Source: Mageeibacillus sp. UBA1212 (GTDB lineage: Bacteria > Bacillota > Clostridia > UBA1212). Taken from it: a DNA stretch of 38,411 bases. The stretch spans positions 108,448 through 146,858 of the forward strand of contig DBXM01000002.1 of the NCBI GenBank assembly GCA_002309655.1, given 5' to 3'. The translations under genes and the position numbers were made by a program. The notes under the pieces are model-generated. The model made no database searches. It was not told where the DNA came from and worked only from the letters and a program-made list of their open reading frames with translations. Positions 31,124-38,411 of the stretch are shown piece by piece. Position 1 is the stretch's first letter; each line of letters starts with the position of its first letter.

Positions 31124-32319
31124 AATTCATTCCTCAAACCGTCGTCCGCCGCAATGCCGTTCGCGCTCTCGCACAGCCAGAAGCCGTACTTCCCCTTCAT
31201 TTCCGGGAACGCCTTTAGATACTCGCGCTCGACGCGTTCCTGAACAAACCCGGCTTTCGCGGGATCGATCAGCGCAATGCAGAAGCCCTTGAAGCCCGCG
31301 CCGCTGAAACGCCCTCCATAAATGCCGTCCGTCTCGCGCATGATCTCGTAGAGCTTGATCTGCTCCGGCGCGCCCGACTCCCAGTTGTGAATCGACGACC
31401 GGCCGGACTCGAACGACAGCCTGCCGAACTCCTCAATATCGCCGCGCCGCCACGCCTCCACGCCGGCTTCCACGCGCCTGAATTCGGTGTACCAGTGCTC
31501 GCAGCGCTTCGCCCACGGCGCCGGCAGCCGGTCCTTGTATTTCTCGTAGACCTCGAAGCTGACGTCCCTCGCGTTGGTCTCGCTGAACTTCCCGTATTCC
31601 GCCCCGCTGAGCGCCTTTAGCGCGTACACGCCTGCGCGAAGCTCATCCACCCGCTGGTTGTATTTGGAGCCGGTCAGGCAGCGTTCCAGCCCGCTGAAGA
31701 AAAGCGCGATCTTGAAGGGCTTCATTTTCGGGCTTTCGGGAATCAACTCGTAGCTGCCGTCGGCGCAGTCAAGGTACAGAAGGTTATCCTTGACGGAAAG
31801 CACCTCGCAGTTCTGGTCGAGCTTGCCCAAGTTGATGCCCACGTAATTTTTTTCTGCGTCGTAGGCGATATCAATAAACTCCCGCGGCGTGAGGGTTATA
31901 TTGTTGGCCTTGCTTAGAGCCTCCAAATAAGCCAAAATAACCGCTGCAGAGGAGCTGAGGCCCCCGATAGGCAGACTACCCTCAACCGCGCCGCAAATGC
32001 CCTTAGAAAGCTCGTAGGCCCTATTTAGGGCCCAAGTCGCCCCGCGCAGGTAGTCCGCCCAGTCGCCTTTTCTTTCCCCGGGGTCGTTTACGGACCACTT
32101 GACCGGTTTCGCGAACTGCAAACTCTGAAGCTCCACAACTCCGTCGTCTCTTGGGTTTGGACCGTACGCGACGTGAATCCCCTTGTCGATCGCGAAGCCC
32201 GTGATCTTGCCCAGGTTGTGGTCGCTCTGCGCGCCTATCGGGCAGACACGGTACGGCGCGAAGGCAATTCCCGCGGCGTCTTTCCCGTATATTTCGTTAA
32301 ACAGCTGTTCGCAACGCAT
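31120..32319 (-). CDS. GHMP sugar kinase, galacturonokinase/galactokinase-like
   Basis: A 399-residue anomeric sugar kinase. The ATP-binding loop GGLSSSAA and the C-terminal GGRFSGAGFKG define the GHMP family. The N-terminal sugar-binding motif is APYRVCPIGAQSDHNLGK rather than the canonical galactokinase G-R-x-N-L-I-G-E-H-x-D-Y. From memory it resembles the APYR-C-P-L-G-A-H-x-D-H motif of plant galacturonokinases, which make galacturonic-acid-1-phosphate. The catalytic Asp is probably in LDQNCEVLS. CAGGAG 9 nt upstream of the ATG supports the start. It sits between a glycosyltransferase gene (37 bp) and the nucleotidyltransferase (4-nt overlap), forming a kinase plus nucleotidyltransferase salvage pair. 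Confidence 0.88.
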   Translation of the reverse strand: MRCEQLFNEIYGKDAAGIAFAPYRVCPIGAQSDHNLGKITGFAIDKGIHVAYGPNPRDDGVVELQSLQFAKPVKWSVNDPGERKGDWADYLRGATWALNRAYELSKGICGAVEGSLPIGGLSSSAAVILAYLEALSKANNITLTPREFIDIAYDAEKNYVGINLGKLDQNCEVLSVKDNLLYLDCADGSYELIPESPKMKPFKIALFFSGLERCLTGSKYNQRVDELRAGVYALKALSGAEYGKFSETNARDVSFEVYEKYKDRLPAPWAKRCEHWYTEFRRVEAGVEAWRRGDIEEFGRLSFESGRSSIHNWESGAPEQIKLYEIMRETDGIYGGRFSGAGFKGFCIALIDPAKAGFVQERVEREYLKAFPEMKGKYGFWLCESANGIAADDGLRNEL

Positions 32320-32356
32320 CCGTTTTTACTCCTGTATTCAACCCGGCATAATCATT

Positions 32357-33496
32357 TCAATCCGGCAGCCGCCAGTCGATAACCGGTATTTTATTTAACG
32401 CCCCGGACGAAGTAAACTCAACGCTTCCCTCGTACATCAGCGACTTCTCTTTCTGTTCGTTGTAATAATTCATGTACTCCCTGTAGAACGCCCCGTTGCC
32501 CGCGAACGTCGAATCATTCGAGGCTCTCTTTTTGTACTCTTCGATGTCGGCGGCGATGAACTTATAATGAAGCACGCCCATGAAGCAAGGGGCGTTGTTT
32601 ATAAGGTCGTGCGGGAATTGATGGTGCGCGTCGTCGCTGACCGTTCCCTGCTCCCAGTACACGAGCGGATACTTTTCCAGCGGAACGCCCGAATTCATCA
32701 GCCTGAGCCGCGGACCGCCGATGAACCTTTTAATCTTGTAAATTCCCGCGTTGGCGGTCTTTTCCTGATAGCTGTCAGAGTCTATCCACCTGAAATCATT
32801 TTTGATGTCCGCCGATTCTTCAAACAACGGTTTGTCGCTATACGTGTCGAGGGTTATCGCCTTGATGCGTTTCACTCCCGCATTTTCCAGCCTCGCCGTC
32901 AGCTCGGGAAGCGGCATTTCTTCCATGCCCGGGTAAACGGCCAGCTCGTCGGAATCGGTAACGATGTACCACCTGCCGAACCCGTAATAACTTATCAGCC
33001 TGTTGATCCAGCCCTCCTTAACGTTGGTCTGGTACTGCGCGCCGCACCGGTAGAGGTCCACGTCCGGCTGGTCGCTGAGCCACTCGAACGTTCCGTCGTC
33101 AGACCCGTTGTCCATAATCGCGAATTTAGTAACGCCCAGTTCCCTGTAATGCTCCACGAGCATCCTGACGCGCCTGACGTCATTCTTGACGCACAGCGCA
33201 ACGATCGGGACGTTTTTGTCGCCGGGCTCCGTTCTTTTTATGACCTCGAAATGCGACTTGCAGAAGGAAAAAACGATCTTCCTGCGGCGGAATCCGTAAT
33301 GCCCCTTCACCCAGTATTCCTTCACCATCTCGCACATGGAACGCTTCCAGACGCCGCGCTCCTCTTTCGGAATATATGAAAGCTCGCCGTTTTTTCTGAA
33401 AGCCTTCGCGAATTCGATGCCGAATACGGCTCTATATAGAACATAGGTCGAGTAATAGAATATGCGTCTCAAGAACGATTTGATTGATTTAAGCAT
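32357..33496 (-). CDS. Glycosyltransferase, GT2/GT92-like
   Basis: A 379-residue glycosyltransferase of the Glyco_tranf_2_4 type. VALCVKND begins the nucleotide-sugar-binding fold, FAIMDNGSDDGT is the usual second strand/loop, and WYIVTDSDE (D-x-D-type motif) should bind the metal ion and NDP-sugar. Later LMNSG and a His-containing HYKF region fit the acceptor side. The basic, hydrophobic N-terminus (KSFLRRIFYYSTYVLYRAVF) may sit at the inner face of the membrane. There is no good ribosome-binding site at the ATG of 33496. It is the first gene after the promoter at 33580-33608, followed by the kinase and nucleotidyltransferase genes, so it may transfer the sugar they activate onto a surface glycan. 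Confidence 0.85.
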   Translation of the reverse strand: MLKSIKSFLRRIFYYSTYVLYRAVFGIEFAKAFRKNGELSYIPKEERGVWKRSMCEMVKEYWVKGHYGFRRRKIVFSFCKSHFEVIKRTEPGDKNVPIVALCVKNDVRRVRMLVEHYRELGVTKFAIMDNGSDDGTFEWLSDQPDVDLYRCGAQYQTNVKEGWINRLISYYGFGRWYIVTDSDELAVYPGMEEMPLPELTARLENAGVKRIKAITLDTYSDKPLFEESADIKNDFRWIDSDSYQEKTANAGIYKIKRFIGGPRLRLMNSGVPLEKYPLVYWEQGTVSDDAHHQFPHDLINNAPCFMGVLHYKFIAADIEEYKKRASNDSTFAGNGAFYREYMNYYNEQKEKSLMYEGSVEFTSSGALNKIPVIDWRLPD

Positions 33497-33579
33497 AGGA
33501 TTGTACCGCCGTAGTTTGATTTTTATGCGTGAATTTTGGCTTGAGCGGCGCCTTTTTCGGGAACCGCCGCCGCCTTCGT

Positions 33580-33608
33580 ATTATATAGTAATTCGCCGGT
33601 TCGTTCAA
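33580..33608 (-). promoter_or_regulatory. Promoter of the glycosyltransferase/kinase/nucleotidyltransferase operon
   Basis: On the minus strand, TTGAAC (33603-33608) is followed after 17 nt by a perfect TATAAT (33580-33585). The leader is about 77 nt and contains a G/C-rich hairpin (GCGGCG ... CGCCGC). Confidence 0.72.
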
Positions 33609-33650
33609 GGTTCAAGCGAGCCTCTATTACCCCCTCAAATAACGCAAACA

Positions 33651-33677
33651 CCCTCCGGAACGTAACTCTCCGAAGGG
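33651..33677 (-). terminator. Terminator-like hairpin after the leucine-rich-repeat gene
   Basis: CCCTCCGGA (33651-33659) pairs with TCCGAAGGG (33669-33677) with one G-U pair, enclosing 9 nt. On the minus strand the hairpin is followed by a weak T-rich stretch, TGTTTGCGTTATTT. It lies about 70 nt past the stop at 33746. Confidence 0.6.
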
Positions 33678-33745
33678 CATTCGCACAATTAAAAGAAAGG
33701 ATTTCATCAATTACTTGGCACGTCGTTCGAAATGAGCCGTTCGTG

Positions 33746-34675
33746 TCACTTGTTTTTACGTTTTGCGGCCAGTGCGGCGTAAACCGCGCCTCCCGCACAA
33801 ATCAGCGCCGCGGCACCAATCAGCACCCAGCCCCACACAGGCATGCCGTTGCCCAACTTGTCCGGAGGCGTCGGACCAGGTTCCTCTGTTCCGCTTGAAG
33901 GCGTCTCAACCGCAGGGTCAGTCGGGTCCAGAGCTTCGGTGCTTTCGGCCGCCGTCGGATCCTCCTCCGGAGTCGCAACTGGTTCAGCGGTGTCGGCGGG
34001 TTCTTCAGGCGAAGGCGTCGGCGTCTCGTCAATGTCAACGTCCCCCTCGCCTATCTTGTCGCCGGTCACGGTCGGCTCAGGCGTCTCCTCAGGCGCCGAA
34101 CCGGTCTCCGTTTCAGCCGCTGCAGTCGGAACCTCAGTCGCTTCCTGAACGGGTGTTTCTTCGGGAACAGGCGTAGCCGTTGCATCCGCGGCAGCAGTCT
34201 CAGTCGCTTCGACCTCCGCGGTGGCTTCAGGACTCTCTGTCTCCTCCGGCACCTCGGTCGGGTTCTCCGTGGGCTCCGGGTCCATATTACTTAAAATCAG
34301 CTCCGTCGGCGTGTCCTGCGGATGGTCGGTGTTCGCGTTGTAGATCACCCTGATGTCCTCGCCGATGGCCCCATTCTCGATCTTCGAAATCGTGTCGGGA
34401 AGTTTCAAGGTCTTCAGGTACTTGTTCCCCGTGAACGCTCCGCTCGCAATCGTATTCACCGGCGTCCCCGCAATCATCGCAGGAACTGTCACTTCCTCAT
34501 CCCTGCCGAAGTAGCCGGTGATGGTTATCGAGTCGTTGGCAACGGTGTAGTAGAGTGCGCCCTCGGTGTAGACGGTGTCATCTGCGGGGTCGGCAGCGAC
34601 CGGGAGCGCCGCCGTAACGACGCACCCGACCGTGAACAGAATTGCCAGAAGCAGCGGCAATAATCTGAGTTTCAT
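33746..34675 (-). CDS. Surface protein with BspA-type leucine-rich repeat, stalk and C-terminal anchor
   Basis: A 309-residue exported protein. The signal peptide MKLRLLPLLLAILFTVGCVV...PVAA is followed by a short BspA-like LRR_5 segment (~45-115: VTVPAMIAGTPVNTIASGAF, LKTLKLPDTISKIENGAI). A long low-complexity Pro/Glu/Thr stalk (~130-270) follows, and then a C-terminal transmembrane helix with a basic tail (GWVLIGAAALICAGGAVYAALAAKRKNK). No LPXTG precedes the helix, so it is held by the helix itself or by a non-canonical sorting signal. A GGAG site is about 8 nt upstream of the ATG. It is 30 nt behind the giant Hint-domain surface protein gene and probably in the same operon. The likely role is cell-surface binding. 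Confidence 0.82.
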   Translation of the reverse strand: MKLRLLPLLLAILFTVGCVVTAALPVAADPADDTVYTEGALYYTVANDSITITGYFGRDEEVTVPAMIAGTPVNTIASGAFTGNKYLKTLKLPDTISKIENGAIGEDIRVIYNANTDHPQDTPTELILSNMDPEPTENPTEVPEETESPEATAEVEATETAAADATATPVPEETPVQEATEVPTAAAETETGSAPEETPEPTVTGDKIGEGDVDIDETPTPSPEEPADTAEPVATPEEDPTAAESTEALDPTDPAVETPSSGTEEPGPTPPDKLGNGMPVWGWVLIGAAALICAGGAVYAALAAKRKNK

Positions 34676-34705
34676 ATTGAGTCTCCGTTTCGCAGAAATT
34701 CATTA

Positions 34706-37700
34706 TTACGGGTTTTCAGTTTCCCCATAACTTTCCCATACTTTCAATAGAGCATCAGCATCAATTATCCCCTCTTCTCTTGTTAGATAAAGAAGAAGTT
34801 GATAGTACTGTTCGTCTGTTACGCCTTTTGCAAGTGCTATTTTAAGATACTTAATCGGATAACGGCAATACTCCTCATACGACATAAAGTCTTGTACTTC
34901 CTCATAAGTAAGAAGACCGTACCGTTCTATATCCGCTTGCACCTGCGCCTGATCATATTTCAAATCACTGTCGTAATCAAACACATTGCACATTCCATAT
35001 GCGCGACCAGGACTTGATAATATTCCATCAGTAAAGTAATTAACATAGCCCTGAGACATTAACGAATATGGAGTAGTTACTTCTGTTGTTATATAGGCTT
35101 GCTCTAATACAACGTCCCTTCTGTTCCATTGACCATCTTCATAAGATCCCGCATAGAATCTATGGCCTATAACATCTAGGTAATTTGATTCGGAAATATA
35201 CACATATTTACCAGCATCCAAATCAAAGAATGCATGCTCTTCTATAATCCTAGAAGTCGTACCGTCTGAAAAAACAAGATTAATAACATTTATCTCTTGA
35301 GTTGCATGCACCGGAATAACACCTACAGAAGTCGAAACAATCTGGCCGGTCTCATGGTCAAAAGCTAAAATCAAGTCCTCCCCAGTCAATAACTCAATGG
35401 GTTTTTGCGTCCCGTCTGCAAGTGTGATCATTGTTCCAGGAGCAACACAACCGCTCCCTCCCTTATTTTTCGTTGGGAAATAATAACCCACGAAATAGCG
35501 GTATGTGTTGCCTGCATTGTCCACATATTGATATTGCATGACTTTTATGCCTTGGGTTCGGGCATTGCTAGAAGCATTAGTGGTTCTGTAATACAGTTTT
35601 CCTCCATTCGTTTTAGGACTGACATCTGGCGAACTTGCACTGCTCCAAGTCAGTATGGTATTCAAACCACTTGGGTCGGCATTGGTAAGTTTTCCATCTG
35701 CCATATTGGTATTTGTACTACCATACGTTGTCGTGTTTCCATTCTCGTCATAATCCGTAATCGTTATAACACCGTAGAAAATCTGACACCAGAGATACAT
35801 ATTGCCCATCGTATATGGTTCACTACTTGTACTTACCTGCGTTAAAGATCCTGTTTCGGTTGTAGAATAATAAGGGAATACAATCGGATAATAGATTGTT
35901 TGACCGCCAACGGTAGTACTTCCAATAGAATTAGTTGCTGTCGCACTGACGTTCGGCATAATATAGGTAGTATTGTTAGCTACAACACTCTTATATCCAT
36001 TCCCATTAAAATCAAACGTCGCAGGATTAATACTTGCTATCGCAACCGTCACCGAAATTTTCACTGTCTTGGTATATGTAACATTATATGCTTCCACTTC
36101 TCCGTTGTTATAGCGGTAGTTATATGGATCAACATACTGATAGGTTAGCGTATGTTCTCCTTCCGTACTAATTGTGATGGTGCTTGAAACTGCTTGGTAA
36201 CTACCATTATCCAGCTTCACTGTCGGAGCAATCGTATTTCCGTTCTTTGTAATGATAAGAATATTCGGGTCAAACGATTTTGAACCGCCTTCCGCGAAGC
36301 TGATGAGAATAGTTGATGTGGCACTATCCCAGTAACAGTATTCAGGATCGCCGTCCGTCTTTGCCTTATAGTTTTTCTTCCCTGCCGCCGTCGGGTACTC
36401 AAACGAAGTTCCCGGTTCAATAGCATACTGAAGAGTGGATTCATAATCACCGCCTGTTTGCGGAGCCGCAGCCAGTTTGGTGCAAAGATAACCGGTTTTG
36501 CCAAGCATACTGACAGAATTCCAATCATATCCGCTTTGAGTCGTTATATTGCTACTTCCAACCCGGCTGTCCAAAGACAGAATACCAGCATTGACCCATT
36601 GTGTCGTCCCATCATTGTATATGAACTTGCTGTCGATGGAGAACATATTGTTATACGCATTATTTGCAGCGCTCACCGTATGCCCCTTTTGATTTTTAGC
36701 AAGGTTATTATACTGCGTCAAACTGTTGTTCAATATCGTAATAGATTCCTGACCGTTCGCGCCCTCATACCATACAACAATGCCGAGTCCGATAGGATCG
36801 CCTTCGCTCATATCAACCTGATTTATAGTAGTCAATCCGTTGATTGTAATCTTTGCGCCGCTGCGGACGTCCATGTTGCAGAAACTGCCGCCTCTCAATG
36901 TTGTATTCTCAATCAACAAGTTGGCGCTGCTTCTTACACGGACCGGCGAAGCGCAGTTCGAGATATAGCAGTTTGCAATCGTGCAGTTTCCTCCGTTGAC
37001 AAGGACACACGGGAAATTATAATCATCAGTTCTTGTAAGGCCAAAGTTCGGGTAAATAGCGCCGACTATTCTCACATTATCCAATTTCGCATTGCTCAAA
37101 GAAATAACGTAGTTAGAGCTCTCATAGCCGTTGTCACCGTTGTAGTGTTTGGCAGCAGTTACGTCAAATGTGAATCCATTACCATAAAGCGTTGCACCGC
37201 TTATGCTGTATGTCGCACCTGAACTCATAGTTATATTGTTCAAAAGCACACAACTTGAGTTTGCAAGCTCGCTATACTGCGTTACATTCTTCGCCGCAAC
37301 TATCTCAAGATCCATGGTGTACGGTACACCGTTCTCACCTTCCTGTATTGAAATCTCAATCGGCCCGATTCCGGTAAACTTCAGCGTGGAATTTGTCCAA
37401 TCACTGCTGTCTTTACTATACTGTGGGCTGGCGCCGACATTAGAATCTGTATTTGGAACCACAGTAATAATAACATTGTTCGAATCAACGGTTCCGTTCC
37501 CGATATACTGGAACATCGCACCGAGTTTTACAGTATTGGCATTACCGACACGGTAGATAAAGTTGGTGTTCGAGAAGTTGTCACTGTGGGTAAATGGTGA
37601 TACTCCAACGGCAGGTAACGTTACAGTTTTGAATGCATTGTATAAGGTTCTCTCAAATGTAATAGCAGCAGTATACTTGCCTTCTCCTGCTTGACCGGCT

Positions 37701-38411
37701 TGTGGTTCAGTCATGACTTCGTAATCGAGTTCGTTGTCGGTTTGTTCCTCGTAATGATCGCAACGAGTGCACGTAAAAGTCGCCTTCGCAGAAGTATAAC
37801 CATCTGAATCATTGCCAGTCCAGTTCCATACAGGCTCACCGTAACTGTGGCCGAGAGCCGCTACAGTTTCCTGCGCAACAAGAACTGTGTTGCAACGTGA
37901 ACAGTGCTTGCCTTCGGTAAGACCTGTCTCGGTGCATGTGGGTTCAACCGCAGGATCGATTACTTCAAGGTGTCCGAGCGCAGCTACAGTTTCCTGTGCC
38001 ACAATAATCGCACCGCAAACCGAGCAATGCTTGCCTTCGGTTAGACCTGTTTCAGTGCATGTCGGAGCTACTGCAGGATCAACTACTTCGGTGTGGCCGG
38101 TTGCATCTATCGCTCTGGTTTCTGTCTCGCCGCAACGCGAGCATGTGCGGGTTTCGACACCGGCAGTTGTGCAGGTAGGAGCAGTGGTTTGAGTCCATTC
38201 ACCCCAGTCGTGTCCAAGCGCAGGAACTACTTCCTGTGCAACGAGTGTCGCACCGCAGACAGAGCACTTCTTGCCTTCGGTAAGACCTGTCTGAGTACAG
38301 GTTGCCGCGACTGCGGGAACGATTTCTTCAGTGTGTCCAAGAGCATTGACTGCCCTGGTTTCTGTCTCGCCGCAACGCGAGCATATGCGGGTTTCAACAC
38401 CTGCAGTTGTG
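34706..38411 (-). CDS. Giant surface protein with Cys-x-x-Cys repeats, beta-helix and C-terminal Hint domain (5' end outside)
   Basis: The frame is open to the right edge, so at least 1234 residues are visible and the N-terminus is missing; a GTG at 38002 is only an internal codon. The visible start has repeated units of two kinds: GLTEGKHCS(V/R)C with VAQETVAALGH, three copies, and GVETRTCSRCGETETRA, two copies. A right-handed beta-helix-like region (SISGATLYGNGFTFD..., LDNVRIVGAIYP, IANCYISNC, NTTLRGGS) and further beta-sandwiches follow. A Hint domain starts at Cys in SGCVAPGTMITLADG (codon 35447-35449) and ends near FTDGILSS. A ~100-residue helical tail closes it. The Hint block A is intact, block B has EEH but lacks the usual Thr, and the terminal His-Asn is absent. 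Most of the gene is A/T-richer than its flanks. Confidence 0.85.
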   Translation of the reverse strand, partial: TTAGVETRICSRCGETETRAVNALGHTEEIVPAVAATCTQTGLTEGKKCSVCGATLVAQEVVPALGHDWGEWTQTTAPTCTTAGVETRTCSRCGETETRAIDATGHTEVVDPAVAPTCTETGLTEGKHCSVCGAIIVAQETVAALGHLEVIDPAVEPTCTETGLTEGKHCSRCNTVLVAQETVAALGHSYGEPVWNWTGNDSDGYTSAKATFTCTRCDHYEEQTDNELDYEVMTEPQAGQAGEGKYTAAITFERTLYNAFKTVTLPAVGVSPFTHSDNFSNTNFIYRVGNANTVKLGAMFQYIGNGTVDSNNVIITVVPNTDSNVGASPQYSKDSSDWTNSTLKFTGIGPIEISIQEGENGVPYTMDLEIVAAKNVTQYSELANSSCVLLNNITMSSGATYSISGATLYGNGFTFDVTAAKHYNGDNGYESSNYVISLSNAKLDNVRIVGAIYPNFGLTRTDDYNFPCVLVNGGNCTIANCYISNCASPVRVRSSANLLIENTTLRGGSFCNMDVRSGAKITINGLTTINQVDMSEGDPIGLGIVVWYEGANGQESITILNNSLTQYNNLAKNQKGHTVSAANNAYNNMFSIDSKFIYNDGTTQWVNAGILSLDSRVGSSNITTQSGYDWNSVSMLGKTGYLCTKLAAAPQTGGDYESTLQYAIEPGTSFEYPTAAGKKNYKAKTDGDPEYCYWDSATSTILISFAEGGSKSFDPNILIITKNGNTIAPTVKLDNGSYQAVSSTITISTEGEHTLTYQYVDPYNYRYNNGEVEAYNVTYTKTVKISVTVAIASINPATFDFNGNGYKSVVANNTTYIMPNVSATATNSIGSTTVGGQTIYYPIVFPYYSTTETGSLTQVSTSSEPYTMGNMYLWCQIFYGVITITDYDENGNTTTYGSTNTNMADGKLTNADPSGLNTILTWSSASSPDVSPKTNGGKLYYRTTNASSNARTQGIKVMQYQYVDNAGNTYRYFVGYYFPTKNKGGSGCVAPGTMITLADGTQKPIELLTGEDLILAFDHETGQIVSTSVGVIPVHATQEINVINLVFSDGTTSRIIEEHAFFDLDAGKYVYISESNYLDVIGHRFYAGSYEDGQWNRRDVVLEQAYITTEVTTPYSLMSQGYVNYFTDGILSSPGRAYGMCNVFDYDSDLKYDQAQVQADIERYGLLTYEEVQDFMSYEEYCRYPIKYLKIALAKGVTDEQYYQLLLYLTREEGIIDADALLKVWESYGETENP
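35012..35449 (-). other. Hint (intein/hedgehog-type autoprocessing) domain within the giant surface protein
   Basis: About 146 residues. Cys1 follows GGSG; CVAPGTMITLADGTQKPIE and LLTGEDLILAFD match block A, with the usual acidic turn (normally GD). TTSRIIEEHAFFD matches block B with His but Ile in the usual Thr position. YSLMSQGYVNYFTDGILSS matches the C-terminal strand block, with Ser-Ser where inteins have His-Asn. This pattern suits hedgehog-like or bacterial-intein-like cleavage rather than protein splicing. Confidence 0.75.
37854..38411 (-). repeat. DNA-level repeat array encoding the Cys-x-x-Cys surface repeats
   Basis: Two alternating, near-identical unit types are visible. GCCTTCGGT(A/T)AGACCTGT-type blocks recur at about 37911, 38033 and 38272. 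CGCCGCAACGCGAGCAT-type blocks recur at about 38129 and 38369. The array continues beyond the right edge. The high DNA identity suggests recent duplication or ongoing recombination. Confidence 0.75.

Noticed and set aside
31120..32319. Plain galactokinase (galK)
   Set aside because: The GHMP core fits, but the N-terminal sugar-binding motif departs from the galactokinase signature, so no gene symbol is given.
33746..33850. LPXTG sortase signal in the leucine-rich-repeat surface protein
   Set aside because: The C-terminus has the hydrophobic helix and basic tail but no LPxTG-like motif before it.
38002..38002. GTG at 38002 as start of the giant surface protein
   Set aside because: The frame continues upstream through identical repeat units to the edge of the window and no ribosome-binding site precedes the GTG.

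Overview
The window looks like a chromosomal piece of a moderately GC-rich, uncultured Firmicute, most likely a gut- or rumen-type clostridium. Three things point there: strong AGGAGG-type ribosome-binding sites and sigma-A promoters (TTGACA-N17-TTTAAT and relatives); a SpoIIAA/RsbU/RsbW-style partner-switching operon; and many exported beta-rich surface proteins and lipoproteins, including Cys-x-x-Cys surface repeats, a Listeria-Bacteroides repeat and Pro/Thr/Glu stalks. The assignment is inference; there is no rRNA or other taxonomic marker. Every gene except the first lies on the minus strand.

Layout from the left. (1) 1-948: end of a DUF4832-type glycosidase-like gene, closed by a terminator shared with the facing operon. 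(2) 5584->1085: four-gene signalling operon of a short-chain dehydrogenase, a STAS protein, a membrane PP2C phosphatase and an unusual STAS + APH-type kinase + RsbW-like ATPase fusion. A sigma-A promoter with a direct-repeat element lies in front. (3) 9439->6067: a three-module exported adhesin-like protein followed by a 32-codon peptide gene, with promoter and terminator. (4) 15187->9752: three exported or lipid-anchored proteins (unknown; TIM-barrel + F5/8C lipoprotein; sialate O-acetylesterase-like lipoprotein), with a probable frameshifted gene remnant and two 33-bp minisatellites between them. (5) 22196->15407: a MATE exporter with a promoter and a palindromic candidate operator, then two visibly A/T-richer genes: a 185-residue probable winged-helix protein and a 1607-residue exonuclease-RecQ-SF1 helicase fusion. 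This pair is the best candidate here for an acquired DNA-maintenance or defence module.

(6) 29612->22440: six close-set genes (double zinc-ribbon membrane protein, two glycosidase-like proteins, a LOG-family protein, an M6-like metalloprotease lipoprotein, a metallo-beta-lactamase-fold hydrolase) closed by a terminator. (7) 30298->29834: a single gene for a small charged protein, with its own promoter and terminator. (8) 33496->30383: glycosyltransferase, GHMP kinase resembling galacturonokinases, and nucleotidyltransferase, which reads as a salvage route from free sugar to sugar-1-phosphate to NDP-sugar to a surface glycan. (9) 38411->33746: the end of a very large surface protein (Cys-x-x-Cys repeats, beta-helix, C-terminal Hint domain) and a small leucine-rich-repeat surface protein with a membrane anchor.

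Overall the region is devoted to cell-surface and glycan work with one phosphorylation-based regulatory operon and one likely imported helicase module. I saw no tRNA, rRNA, transposase, integrase or CRISPR array. Base-composition remarks are by eye, not computed.
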